The notes below the pieces were generated by a model. It was not told the origin of the DNA. It saw only the letters and a program-made list of their open reading frames with translations, and did not search any database. Position numbers and translations under genes: made by a program. Shown one piece after another: positions 34,039 to 46,099 of a stretch of 64,000 nucleotides of DNA (positions are counted from its first letter, which is position 1; every line of letters begins with the position of its first letter). The DNA is from Culex pipiens pallens. Lineage: Eukaryota; Arthropoda; Insecta; Diptera; Culicidae. The DNA is taken from the NCBI RefSeq assembly GCF_016801865.2, contig NC_068938.1, forward strand, positions 211,261,734 through 211,325,733. Reading direction: 5' to 3'.

Positions 34039-34361
34039 TTCTTCAAATCTTCGAATCTTCAAATCGTCAAATCTTTAGCTCTTCAAATCTTCAAATCATC
34101 AAATCTTCCAATCTTCAAATCTTCAAATCTGCAAGTCTTCAAGTCTTCAAATCTTCAAATCTTCAAATCTTCACATCTTCAAATCTTCAAATCTTCAAAT
34201 CTTCAAATCTTCAAATCTTCAAATCTTCAAATCTTCAAATCTTCAAATTTCAAATTTTCAAATCTTCAAATCTTCAAATCTTCAAATCTTCAAATCTTCA
34301 AATCTTCAAATCTTCAAATTTTCAAATCTTCAAATCTTGAAATCTTGAAATCTTCAAATCT
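34039..34361. repeat. Octamer satellite (CTTCAAAT)n
   Basis: About 40 copies of an 8-bp unit, near-perfect in the centre (34150-34340) and decayed at the edges. Because 8 is not a multiple of 3, each frame encodes a repeating octapeptide; the resulting long open frame is an artefact. Confidence 0.95.
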
Positions 34362-35481
34362 GGAGAGTCGATTCCAGGTTAGATCAGATTTTTTTTTACG
34401 TCTAGACCACTTAAAAAACAGGTACCATTCTGCATTATTTATGAGGCTCTTTAGAAATTCTTTGATAAAAATAACAAAAAAATGTGGGCTCACCAAAAAT
34501 GACTTTATAAGTTTAGAATAACATGTCTTCAAACTTTCCTTGAAATCGGAGAGGGTAGATTATAAAAAGTATCTGAAAATTTTCTGTTTTAAGGCTGGAA
34601 TTGCTCTTAGAGTGAAAAATTACCATCAATTTGAGACTCTGCAAAACCCCTTCAAAGAAAATAATAATAAGAAAAACAATATTAAAATCTATTTCTTGAT
34701 TAAATAAAACAAAAACTTTCTCTTGCAACAACACAGCTCAAAGGTATCCGTTACCACTTCTGTCCACTAAATCTCCTGCTAGAGATTTCCCCCACACCGA
34801 TATCCTACTTGCCAATGCAAACTCGGAAAAGTTTCCACTTTATCGAGCCTTTTTCCCCCCGTCGACCGTATCATTCATACTTTCCGCGCTTCCAGACACT
34901 CAATTCGAGGGAAAACTCGCTCTGTGCAGCACTCCAGGGGCGAAGACGAATCAGTTTAATTCACTTTTGCGCATAATTTCTGTTTGTTTATGCCAGAAGT
35001 CAGCCGGGGGGAGGAGGGGGAAGAGTTTATCTGGGCCGCGAAAATCTTGGACAAACACAGCGAGACGGAGTCCGGGCAAGGTGAGCCTTCTTGGGCGCTT
35101 TATGCTTGGCAGTTGGACTGGGAAAGAGTTTCTCCGCGATATTGAGCGGAAGTTTCGTTTCGCTTTGAAGAAAGTGGAATTGACTTTGAAGTTCTTCAAG
35201 TCAAGTTTGACCTAGATTTGAGTGGAATGAATTCATAAACAGTTTCAAGGAAAAGTTGGATTTCAAGAAAAACACATCACAAAATGAGCTTTCCATAATT
35301 ATTTCAGCTTCAGCAAAAGCGATAAAATCATCATTCTGTTAAAAAAAATCTCATTAAAATATGTTTTATTCTAAAATTTATTTCAGCTAAAGAACATACT
35401 ATAATGTACTGCACCAACGAAAACTCGATCATTCGTCAAAAATATCATAACAACTGTTTAAGAAAACTTTTAATAGATAAA
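34362..35481. other. AT-rich then unique GC-richer island
   Basis: 34740-35220 is unique-looking and moderately GC-rich with no gene recognised. The rest is AT-rich. Confidence 0.3.
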
Positions 35482-35795
35482 AATAAATTATTTGCTCTTC
35501 TTGTACTACGCGAAACTTACTGTCCGAAGGCTTGATTGTTGAGGAAATTGCAAATCTCTTTTCAAACTTATGCTTCCATCCGCTCCGGGATTCAAACTAA
35601 CGACCTTTGGATTGTGAGTCCAACTGCCCGAGCTAACGACCTAACCCTCTAGGTTAGACCGGGGCCAACAGTTATTCCCCGTCAGATAGAAGACGTGATC
35701 AGACAAATCTCGTCTCGAAAAATGCCACCTTCTGGGATCGAGCCCAGGCCGACTAGGTGAGAGGCATCCACGCTTACTTCTACACCACGAGTCCC
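35482..35795 (-). mobile_element. Two-module tRNA SINE, internally deleted copy
   Basis: On the minus strand it starts with a diverged first tRNA-like module (B-box text GGGCTCGATCCCAGA), then the spacer and the 3' body. Text between the second module and the spacer is deleted at about 35628 compared with 42560-42960. Confidence 0.8.
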
Positions 35796-36774
35796 AAAAA
35801 ACATAGGGCAATGTTAATCAAACAGCTTGCTACAATAATCATCTGCGTGCAGATAAAACCAGTTAAATCAATCGATGAAATAAAATGAACCCTCACAGAA
35901 ATCGCTTTCAACAGTATTTGCTCGTAGAGCATTCAAAAAAAACGTGACAGAAATGTGATATCAGTTGATTGGCATCCATTTAGAAAAAAAAATCCCGATT
36001 TTTTTAAATACTTTGTTTACATGTGTGATAGAAACCTGATGAATTGATACCCCGAACAAAATTCAACGAACTCTCAACTGAGAAAAAAAAATCTCAACTG
36101 AGAAAAAAAAAAGAAAAAAAAATAAAACAAAAATTGAACCACAAAGTCTGCCCAATTACTGTGATAAGGGTTAGTCCAATGCTGCTGACATATGTATGAA
36201 AGCTTGAAAGCATTTCTCGTGCAATCCCCCCCTTTTTCTCCCGCAAATATGTATCACTGTCAATTGGAAACTGTCATCGAGATAAGGGAAAATTGCCATC
36301 ATCGAAACTCTTGCGGTAATACAGTGTTTTGACAGGCTACTGAAGGAATTGGTTGGAAGGGATTTGCTGGTGGACTGAGGTGTTGAACTTAAAGTTACAT
36401 TTAATTCACTTGAATAATAATTCGTACTTAATGAAATATTCTGATTATTGCACTAAAAGATTTTCCTAAGCGTCCCTAAGCGTTTCCTTTGTCCACGAAG
36501 GGGGGGGGGGGGGGGGTGTGTTAACAGATTCTCAAAAAAAATGTCAACGTGGTTTCTAGGTTAAATTTTCAAAACAACCTATCTGTCATGGGCTTCATAT
36601 GCAGATAGGACCTTTTGAAAATTTCTTTTTAGTATGTTCTTAAATTCCTTTTAAAATCCATAATTCATGTTTGTAGATTTACAAAAAATTATTTCAATAA
36701 CTAATCATTAGTTCGAAATTAATTATAAATGTGCTAACACTTGCACCTAAAAGTCACCATGCAAAAATAATCTA
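35796..36774. other. AT-rich sequence with a 17-G run
   Basis: 36500-36516 is an uninterrupted run of 17 G next to a GTCAACGTGGTTTC remnant, so it is probably a decayed relative of the MITE at 10375-10520. No gene. Confidence 0.5.
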
Positions 36775-37307
36775 CACAGTAAAAATAATCATGGTAAAAG
36801 TTCATCTAAAAAGCAGTACTTTTTTATGTCAGAAAAAAACTTTAATTTTACCTCTAATAATGTGTAAATTTACATCTGGCAGACGCTAGGAAAAAATATC
36901 AGTAATCCCAAAAAAATATCAAACAGGCGATAGTTATATCTAGCCTACTAAGTCCGCGCCCCATCCCGCACGGTCAACTCGCCGCTGTGTAGACTGGACT
37001 ACCAAAGCCAATGTACCTCTACGTATCTCGTTTATCGTATATGCACCCTATATCCAGTAAATACAGTATACAATATACGGAATACATAGAGCTACATTGA
37101 CTTTGATTGTCTAGGTTTCACAGTGGCGAGATGGCCGTGCGGGTAAAACTATCGCCGGTTTGATATTTTTTTGGGATTACTGATATTTTTACCTAGCGTC
37201 TGCCAGATGTAAATTTACACATTATCAGAGGTAAAATTAAAGCTTTTGTCTGCCATAAAAGATGTACTCCTTTTTAGATGAAATTTTACCATGTTTTTTT
37301 TACTGTG
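36775..37307. mobile_element. Whole-element palindrome (foldback MITE)
   Basis: The 533-bp element starts CACAGTAAAAA and ends with the inverse TTTACTGTG. The outer 160 bp (including ATGTGTAAATTTACATCTGG and ATCAGTAATCCCAAAAAAAT) are near-identical inverted arms. The inner part, including CCCGCACGG and GTAGCTCTA-like text, is also inverted, so pairing reaches close to the centre near 37042. TA precedes the left end; the right end has ATA. Each arm holds an RNA polymerase III A-box-like TGGCCGTGCGGG or TGACCGTGCGGG. Confidence 0.88.
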
Positions 37308-37939
37308 ATAATATCCAAAAAACGAAACTCACCTGGTTCTTTATTTCAGTCACGTAATTTTTCCCTATTCTTCAAGAAAAAACGTGAAATTATTGATTTT
37401 AAACAGACAGATTTTAATATTTTTAATCCGTTCAATGATTTAAGAATTAGAATCGTTGTGTTTTACTAGAAAAAATTAACAAAATCCATTTGCATAAGTT
37501 AAGAATGAGGAGAGAAAAACAAATATTGTATTCAAATTGTTCAAAAATCGGCAACAACTTTTTGTATAATCATCAACTATTTTTTAAGCCAGAATCATTG
37601 ATGTTACAATTTTGCTGGAAATTTTTAGTTTAAAAACTAATTTTATCTCAAAATCTGCTATCTTGATTTACAAAATTGACCGAATTGGAAAACAAATTCA
37701 CCATATTTTGACAAAAAAAAGAAGCTTACCTTGATGGAAAATTTAAAATTCGGTTTTGATTGGCATTAGGAAAACGGTGAGAAGAAATCAGGTAAAATAA
37801 ATCAAATGTATAATCATATAATATTTTTATTTGTGAAATTATAGAGCTCTGAATGCAAACATTCCCGGTTGGCCATTTGGCTGCCATGTTTGTTTTAGAA
37901 AAAACATTCAAATCTTGCTTCAGAGAACATCAATCAAAA
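37308..37939. other. AT-rich sequence, nothing recognised
   Basis: No gene or bounded repeat seen. Confidence 0.3.
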
Positions 37940-38300
37940 AATGGGTTTCGACGTGTTATTTGTAGAAGAGCAGTTCTCTACGAAATCATTTCTTAAACTT
38001 TAATTTTTGTTTTTTTTTTAATCCGACTGAAACTTTTTTGGTGCCTTCGGTATGCCCAAAGAAGCCATCATTAGTTTGTCCATATAATTTTCCATACAAA
38101 TATGGCAGCTGTCCATACAAAAAAGATATATGAAAATTCAAAAAATCAGTATCTTTTGAAGGAATTTTTTGATCGATTTGGTGTCTTCGGCAAAGTTGTA
38201 GGTATGGATATGGACTACACTGAAAAAAATTATACACGGTAAAAAAAAATTTGGTGATTTTTTATTTAACTTTTTGTCACTAAAACTTGATTTGCAAAAA
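37940..38300 (+). repeat. Dispersed repeat, family of 10075-10980
   Basis: Shares ATGCCCAAAGAAGCC-like text, GCAGCTGTCCATACAAAAA and TGGTGTCTTCGGCAAAGTTG with the copy at 10130-10330. Non-coding. Confidence 0.65.
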
Positions 38301-38557
38301 ACACTATTTTTTGATATGTTTTAGAGGACATTAAATGCCAACTTTTCAGAAATTTCCAGGTTGTGCAAAAAATCTTTGAGTGAGTTATGCATTTTTGAAT
38401 CAATACTGATTTTTTCAATTTTACAAATTCGAATTGACGTAAAATTACATCGAAAAAGAAGAACATAATATTTAACCGAAAAGTTTTTCAACCTTCCATA
38501 ACAAGTTTATTTTACTGTTTAAAATGCTCATTTTTTTCGCAAAAGATTTAATTTTTG

Positions 38558-38890
38558 CTAAAAATTTGCACAGACGCTTAAAATAGCCCATAAAACAGTT
38601 TTCCGCTTGTGGAGCTGGTTGATATGCAATCATTTGTTTTAAAAAATATGCAAAATTTGACGAAATATTTATTTTTGTTTTGTGCATCGAAAATTCACCA
38701 AATTTCAAAAGATTTTTGAATTAACCTAAACATGCTTAAAATGACTTCAACGTAGAGCAATGCAAATTGAATTTCAGATAATTGCACTAAAAATTCCATT
38801 GAAAATTTGAACTTTTTTGAAAAATATAAAACATTTTTCGGGCCGACTTTGAAGGGGGTGGGGGTGACAAATACTTTAAATAAATTGATA
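38558..38890 (+). repeat. Fragments of hAT-like MITE and 48904-type element
   Basis: 38558-38618 resembles the 3' interior of the hAT-like MITE (GCACAGACGCTTAAAATA, then GCTTGTGGAGC). 38619-38890 resembles 49080-49340, ending with ACTTTGAAGGGGG. Both are partial. Confidence 0.55.
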
Positions 38891-39479
38891 ATTTTATCGT
38901 TAACAACCTTGAACAAAATGCGGCCAAATTTTGATGAATTTTTGAACAAATTTATTTTTTTTAAGTTTCACATATTTTTAGGTCCCAATATAGATTGTTT
39001 TTTAAACTAAACCTTACCAAAATGGGGCATGGAATTGACGTTTAGAAGAAAATTCTAAAGTAAACATTCATTCAACTTTATAAATGTAAATTAAAGAAGT
39101 ACCGTCATCTGGGGTCAATCGGAACTACAGTCTGAATAGAATCATCAGATTTAGTAAATGCTTTAAATCTCTCTCTGTTAAGACTGTAATTCCGTGCTTC
39201 AAGTTTGGAAAACGATGCACTACTTTCAAATTGAAAATATCGAACACTCCATTCGTCCTCGTTCATCCCAGATAGCGCTAATGATTTGTCAAACTTATGT
39301 AGACTACTTACAATTTTCATACATACTAAATATTATTTCTATTGAATTATCTTAAAGTCTTCTAACGTACTAAATCTAAAAATATGCAAACAACTTTAAA
39401 TATAATATCAGTGTCCAGCGAAAAAAAAAATCTACAGCAATTTTTTTTATAAATTTCGCTCAAAAACGAGCTATTAGCT
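38891..39479. other. AT-rich sequence with one TIR-like fragment
   Basis: ACCGTCATCTGGGGTCAATC at about 39102 looks like the terminus of a MITE family, but no partner end was found. No gene. Confidence 0.35.
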
Positions 39480-40847
39480 TTACTCATCTATTTGACTATC
39501 AATTATGATCTGTCAAACTAACCCTCCTACGCAATGTTTACCCAGAACCTCATCGAATCACTCACAAAACGCTATCCCTTCGAGTGTGATAAAATTATAT
39601 TTACATTACCCTAGCCCACCACCCACTCACTTACTTACCCAACAATCAACCCCCTCCCTAAATCTCTCTCTCTCCTCACCCTCCCCAATTCGAACATCAT
39701 ACATCACAAAACGCGATTTTTGACCTTTCTCTATGTCGCACCAGACCACACAACAACCAAAAAAAAAAGGAAAACTCTTTCGAAGTTGAGGCAACACCGC
39801 GCGAGAGGGTTTCGAACTGTCACTACTTTGATGCTTGCTCTCCCTCCAACTCGATAGTGTGAGTGCGAAATCGAGTTCGAAATCTAGCGCAGCATCCCAT
39901 CAACACACTCACACAAATGCGCGTGGCCGAGGATGCTGCTGCTCACCAATACAGCTTTGGGGGTGCGAAAGTTTTCCCGAAGTTTTCCACCACAAATCGT
40001 CGAAAGTTTGATTTTATGGTTTGGTTTGATTGAAGAACTTTGATTGAAGGGTATCGCTGGGTGTAATTTATCGAGGAACTTATTGATGCTTTTAAATTTT
40101 GTTTGAATTGATGGTTTTAATAGGTGTTTCAGTATTGGTGAGCTCACTGAAAAATACTAGAAACAAATAAAAACAAAAATATTCAGAAAAAAAGTATGAA
40201 ATGTAGGAGATTCAAAATTTTATGAAAATACTCTAAAGAAACCTATCCAAATCACGTGGCACAAAAAAGTCTACCCTTAAACAAATTCTCCCCTTGTCAG
40301 AATTGTTTTTATGTTTCGAAAACACTCAAACGTCATCGCGGTGTAAGGATTCGGCCCGTACTAACCTACCACATGCCAATGGCACGTGTCCGAAAAGGCG
40401 AGGTACCAAAAACAAAAATACTCGCCCAGGATCACAACAAACCTCCTGCTGGAGTTGTCCGTGGAAAGCTCACACGCTCGGCTCCCGGCAGTGCGCGTGA
40501 TCCAAGAGAGAGAGAGAGAGAAGGTGGTCGGAAAATTCTCCCAAATTTTCCGACGCGAGCAGTGCAACGTGACATCCGGAGATTGACAGTTGGGAGGATG
40601 TTGTTGTTTTCGAGGGATGGTGCTAGCTGACGTGTGACAAACATGGACGCGCAACGTGACACGCCTTGACCGGGGGGGAGGGTCCCAAATTTTCCGATGA
40701 AAGGTGTTGCACGTCAGTTTGGGCTCTTTTTGTTTTGGTCGCTCTTTTCTTTGATTTGGTGAGAGCGAATCACAAATGTTTCAGAGAGAGTCGTCGAAAG
40801 TATATTGCATCAAGCAATGGAAACTTTGAATTTTAAAACAATTATAA
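39480..40847. other. Unique GC-richer island, no gene recognised
   Basis: Contains a pyrimidine-rich stretch (39590-39690) and an AGAGAGAGAG run (40507-40521). Several overlapping open frames (40256-40662) have no domains and no coding bias. Confidence 0.3.
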
Positions 40848-41100
40848 TCTAATCTCTAATCTAATCAAACCCAAGCGCAGCCAGTCCGAAGAAAGCATCC
40901 TGGAAGAACATGTGATTAGATTACGCCCCATGTTCTTTCTTATCAATATTAATGATTGTAGTACATTCGAGCATCCCCGAAACGTATTACACTCATAAAA
41001 GCGGCCAGGCCTACTGCGTTGCATTAACCGCAGAGAGGATTCTGTGAACGGATCACATTTCACAGAATCTACAGGGGAGGAAGGATGCGTGGACATACCG
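40848..41100 (-). mobile_element. Retroelement 3' end with (GATTA)n tail, copy 2
   Basis: On the minus strand it ends GACTGGCTGCGCTTGGGTTT followed by GATTAGATTAGAGATTAG. Shares TCCCCTGTAGA, CGCAGT..GCCTGGCC and the tail with 2754-3130. The target duplication was not resolved. Confidence 0.7.
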
Positions 41101-42559
41101 TACCAAACGCTCCGGATCAGTTTTGATGTGGTGTGTGTTTTGTATGTGCAGTTTTTGTATAGGGGAATGGTAGGATAAAGGAATCGGATTATTAGGAATT
41201 AGGATTAAAATAAATCATATAGTGAAAAGTTATATACAATTAAGCATTGAATTTAAAAATAATTCCAGGAAGCTGCAAAATAATTAACTATTATTAAAAA
41301 TCAAGTCCTTCAGACGGTCCCATTGCTGAAGTTGTAATTTTCATTAGATTATGCAACTTGATCATATTGATTTTGAGGAATTGTAGGATAAAGGAAAAGG
41401 AGTAGGAGAGGGAATATGAAAATTATAGTATAAAAATAAATACAAATAATTTAAAACAATTTTAAAACAATTATAAACAAAGAGAAAAATTGGCAGTTCA
41501 ATCCCAGTCTCGAACCAACAACAGTGATGATCGTGTTTTTTTTAGTTTTTGAAATTTCAATCTGTATCTTGAGAAGGATTCTCTGACCGATTTGTTATCT
41601 TCGGCAAAGTTGTAGGCTGGGTCGTAGCCAGAGAGGTGACTTCCGGGCCTAACCTGCTGGAAATCAAATGAAGATTGGGAAGCATATTAAGAAAAAGGAG
41701 AAAATTTGTTCTTCCTAATAATGCGATACAGTTCACATTGGTGCAAATCTTATACAAGAGACATGTTTTTTTTTTAATTGTGATTTTTGGAACAGTTTGA
41801 ACATTTTTTTTTTTCAATTTAAAATTTTAGTATAAGAATTTCAAATTTTAGTATAAGAGGCCAATTGCATTCGAAAACGACTAAACACATTTTTGGAAAA
41901 AATGTATTATTTTCGCAATTTTAAAATATTTTTTTAAGGGAAAACCACAACTGCAGAAAAATATCTCCGAAAAGCTGCGAAAATTTCCTTCATTATTTTT
42001 TTAAAGACTTCTTAAATTGGATTTATTTGGATTTGATCAGAATTGTTCAAAATTTTACTATACCGCATGAGGAGGTTGGTTTTAAGAAAAACTTAATTTC
42101 TGATGATTTGCAATAGTTCTGAAAAAATCAGGTAATCGAGTATTCCTGAGATATCTTCCCTTCGAAGCGCTTTTTTTTCTTTTTTTTACTTTTTTGCAAA
42201 ATCAGTTTTCTTGGTGATACCCTATATGCTGATATTTATAATTTAACGATGTCTTTCAAACTATCAGTTCAATTTTCAATGTTCAATTTTGACTTTTCGC
42301 AATTTTGTCTGCTCGTTTCAATACAAGTAATATAAAATTTAAAAATCAGGCCTAATATTGTAAAAGAGCCTAAAACAAAAAAAATAAAGCCTAAAAAAAA
42401 TTCACATTTTGCAAATGTGCTTTTCCCTCTTCACAAATTATCGAAATTCGTAATAAAACGTCTTATTCTAAAACTTTCTACAATAAAAACAAGAATATCA
42501 ACACAGAACACTTTATCAATATGAACTTTGAGTTGATTTTTTTATTATTCAAAAAAAAA
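41101..42559. other. AT-rich sequence, no gene
   Basis: A short match to the GTTATCTTCGGCAAAGTTGT family lies at about 41592-41612. Otherwise nothing bounded. Confidence 0.35.
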
Positions 42560-42960
42560 AATCAAATTATTCGCTCTACAGCATTGCCTTGGCGTTCTCG
42601 ATTGCGAGATTCCTACTCGAAACTAAGTGTCCTAAGGCTTGATTGTTGAGGCAATTGCAAACCTCTTTTTACACCTTAGCTTCCATCCACCCCGGGATTC
42701 GAACTGACGACCTTTGGATTGTTAGTCCAACTGCCTACCAGCGACTCCACCGAGGCAGGACCCAGGGAGACGACTCCTACACCTGGACTGAGCTAACGAC
42801 CTAACCTTTTGGTTAGTCCGGGGCCAACATTTACCTCCCGTCCGACGGAAGGCGTGATCAGACAAATCTCGTCTCGAAAAATGCCACCGGGACCGTCTGG
42901 GATCGAACCCAGGCCGACTGGGTGAGAGGCAATCACGCTTACCCCTACACCACGGTTCCC
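42560..42960 (-). mobile_element. Two-module tRNA SINE, near full length
   Basis: On the minus strand the copy runs from a complete first tRNA-like module (GGGAACCGTGGTGTAGGGGT..., B box GGTTCGATCCC), through a spacer with CAGACGAGATT-type text, to a second module (TTGGACTAACAATCCAA anticodon arm, B box AGTTCGAATCCC), then a 3' body ending in AATAATTTGAT. Length about 400 bp. It agrees with 62465-62865. Confidence 0.88.
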
Positions 42961-43109
42961 GGTATTATTATTATTGACTTTATTAAAAACACTTTATCAC
43001 TGTAATGGCATTAGTGTCGTATTTTAAATATACAGAAATCTAATTAGGTTTCTAAATCTGTTCTTTGAACTTTGTAAGAGTAAAGCATTTTATAACGTTT
43101 TGCACTCAA

Positions 43110-43310
43110 ACCCCGATGGTTTGACACCAACTGTTGTCAAACGAACGGGATCACTTTTTAGTTTGACAGCCCTTTTACACGGAGTTCACACACACTACTG
43201 AACGTTTGTATTGATACTGTGCTTGAGCGCCGTGTAAAAAGTGACAGTGCGTCACTTTTTAGTTTGATTTTGACCAACCAACGGAATACAAACTAAAAAA
43301 GTGTATTTCA
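43110..43310. repeat. MITE-like repeat with CACTTTTTAGTTTGA motifs
   Basis: TCACTTTTTAGTTTGA occurs at about 43151 and 43253, and CAAACTAAAAAAGTG (inverse) at 43291. CTTTTACACGG and CCGTGTAAAAAG are inverted. The boundaries are unclear. Confidence 0.5.
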
Positions 43311-43416
43311 TTCTCGTTGATTTATTGTTTGTATTGTTTATTCGATCTTACATCGAAAACTGTTTTTTTTTTTTATTTTGTATGAACGAATGTTGAAAAT
43401 TCCCAAAAAGGCTCGG

Positions 43417-43720
43417 GCTAGTGATTTCTCGCGATTTCGCGGAGGTCACGTAGTCCGTGAAATTTGCACCTGGTCGTGAAATTTTATAAATATCCTGAAA
43501 TGCTGCGTAATTTTAAATATTCAATTGCTAAATCATTTCTAAGGGAATTTAAGCTTTATTTTTTTTTCAATTCAAACACTTCTCAAATTTTTTTTGATGT
43601 ATTTTGGATGCAGCGTAAAAATAAAAAAAAAATGCTTATAGAACATAGAACTTTTTTTTAAAGATATTGTTCATAAGAATTATCTACAAAATGCAAATAA
43701 TTGATTATACAATTCACTCA
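43417..43720 (+). repeat. CCGTGAAAT-family element, left-end copy
   Basis: CTAGTGATTTCTCGCGATTT, then CACGTAGTCCGTGAAATTTG, matches the left end of 13755-14695, and the following 250 bp also align. No right end was found nearby. Confidence 0.6.
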
Positions 43721-44582
43721 TTTGTTGCGTTGTAACAGCCATCGCGACCTCCGACACTTACTTGATATTTTTTTCTAAAATAAATCAAAATTTTATTACT
43801 TTGCCATAAAGAACTCCTAAAGGACGTGCAAATGAACAATCATTGTAATCATTCATTGCATTTTTGATTTAGATAATTAGTAAATTGACCGAGAACCGAT
43901 CGAAAAACGGCTTTGTTTACAAGTGGAGCATACGACCTATTGAAAACTACCCTGAGATTTCGTGCAAAATTTTATTATGTCACAAAAGATATTGTTAAAA
44001 ACATTGTTCAACACTACAATAAGAGTAAATGCAAAAAAGTTTAAGCTTTTTTACAAGGGTTTCCAGAAGCATTTATTACTTGCCAGTCTGCCAATTAATT
44101 ATTCAAATTACTGGTCCAAAATAATTAATTACCTAATTACGTTTCACCATGATAAAAAAATGTTTAATTTAATATTAAATAAATTTAACGATGTATTCCT
44201 ATGGTTTTGAACTAAATTATTTGTAAATAGCTCATTTGATAGCTCTTTTAAAAATAAAACTTAATAAAATTAAAACACTCACAGTACAGGACAGACAGTA
44301 TTTTTTTGTTCAAATTCTTAAATTATACTTTTTTTGTACCAATCTGGATATTGCGAATTTCGCATGTAATTTTCATTGAAAATGGCAGAATATTTCACAA
44401 AAAAATCAAGTTACACATTAAAAATCGTTGAAAACTTGAGGAGATGTTTACATAATATCCTACGGCGAGTAAATTGGTAGGAAATTTAGATTTTTTTTCA
44501 TTTTATTATAAAATTTACATTAGTATTTAATTATACCATTCTCAGGTAAAACATAAGAACATAACGTAATAGTAGCAGTTAT
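43721..44582. other. AT-rich sequence, nothing recognised
   Basis: No gene or bounded element. Confidence 0.3.
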
Positions 44583-44760
44583 TTTAGAAAGTTTTTTCTG
44601 CTCTCGCTTAACCGACTGAAACTGAATTTATTTCATCCAATTGATTATACTTGAATTTATTTGTAGTTGTAAGGATCTCCAAAACTCTGCATTCTGTTAT
44701 TAGTTAAGCAAATTGTATTCTGATTAGTACAACAAATAAACATTGAATTGAATTGAATTG
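44583..44760 (+). mobile_element. 5'-truncated LINE 3' end, (GAATT)n tail
   Basis: GTAAGGATCTCCAAAACTCT, ATTGTATTCTGATTA, CAATAAACATTGAATTGAAT aligns with the 3' UTR of the half-LINE at 54790-54908, including the tail. It is the dead end of another copy of that LINE family. Confidence 0.78.
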
Positions 44761-46039
44761 AATAAGAACATAACATAACAATTGGTATGAACAAGAATAT
44801 TTGTTTTATGGCCAATTTAACCTGTTCATTATCTGATTCGAAATTTCATTATGTTTCACATTTCAATCAAACAAACCCTTATCAATCAATTGCAAAAGAA
44901 GATTATTTAAGTTCATATCATAAAAGCAAAAAAAATGAAAAGCTTTAAAACAAATTGCAGCCTTATTTTTCCTTAATATTTTTTATCATTTTTTTCGCTG
45001 GAAAATAACTTTTTACTGTACTGTTAAATACATGTACATTTAAATATTTTTTGAAAAAAGGCCCCATAAATTTTCGATCCAAACATCAATTTTGAAAAAT
45101 ATTTGCAGCGGCTCTTCATGAAAACTGTGAAATTCATCAAAATAACGATAAATTTTAAAATGTTTTTCGAACATTGGTCTGACTGCATAAAATTGATTTT
45201 TTTTTTTCACTAAAGATGTGTTTATGTCATGGCCCATGGCAAACGATGTTTTCAACTAGTTTTATCAAGGAAACTTTGCTGCAACTAATTTGCAACATTT
45301 GCCGCTCAACATGAAGTATGTTTTTTGTTTTTTTCAACATTGGTACAATAATGTCACCGAAACGTTGCATCAATACACAAAATCAAATTGTTGCCACAGC
45401 ATATAATGGTACCTAATGGATGAAAAACTTTGTTTCGATGTAACATTTTTGCGAATTTCAACATTGTTGCTCCCTTGTTGTAACTTAATTTGGACTTGAA
45501 CGTTTTTCAAAATGTTGCGCGATGCTGCTTGGGAAGTGAAAAGAAGATTCTGATGTAAATTTCATGCTTATCTATTTATTGATGGGTTGAAACCAGTAAG
45601 ATTTGTCCTGTAAAAAAATATTTGCCGGTATGATTTTTTTTTCTGATTTTTTTTTTTTTGTTTCAGCTAAATTTTTAATATTATATTTTACCATATTCCC
45701 TCAAACAGATCACAGAGACAAATTTGAAAGCAATTTTATGGTTTTGGAGAATGTATTTATTTTACCCACTGTCCAAATACTGTGATTAAACAATAATACC
45801 TACTTCCTGAAAATCATTTGTTTTATGTTTTGTACGAGTTGAAAGACAGCTCGCCAATCAAAGCTATGCAAATTATATATTCTCTTGAAGTTGTATGTTT
45901 TTAAACAAGCCGTCAAGGCATTAATTGTTCCTCACACTTATTTTTACCGTTTAAGTTGCTATTCTGTACAATTTTATTGCAAAATATTAATAATATTAAT
46001 CAAAACCAGGGTTAGAACAATTTTCGATAAATTTCAAAT
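44761..46039. other. AT-rich sequence, no gene
   Basis: Nothing bounded. Around 45270-45500 CAACATT/TTGCAAC words recur. Confidence 0.3.
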
Positions 46040-46099
46040 TTCCCGGGAATTCCCGGGATTTCCCGGGATATTCGTTGAAAATTTCCAGATTCCCGGGAA
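46040..46099. repeat. CCCGGG palindrome cluster, copy 2
   Basis: TTTCCCGGGAATTCCCGGGA is followed by two further CCCGGGA motifs. Same motif family as 18686-18786. Confidence 0.65.

Noticed and set aside
33969..34340. 123-residue frame of repeated SSNLQIFK
   Set aside because: Translation of the CTTCAAAT octamer satellite.
40256..40662. Several overlapping frames on both strands
   Set aside because: Multiple frames are open by base composition; none shows domains or codon bias.
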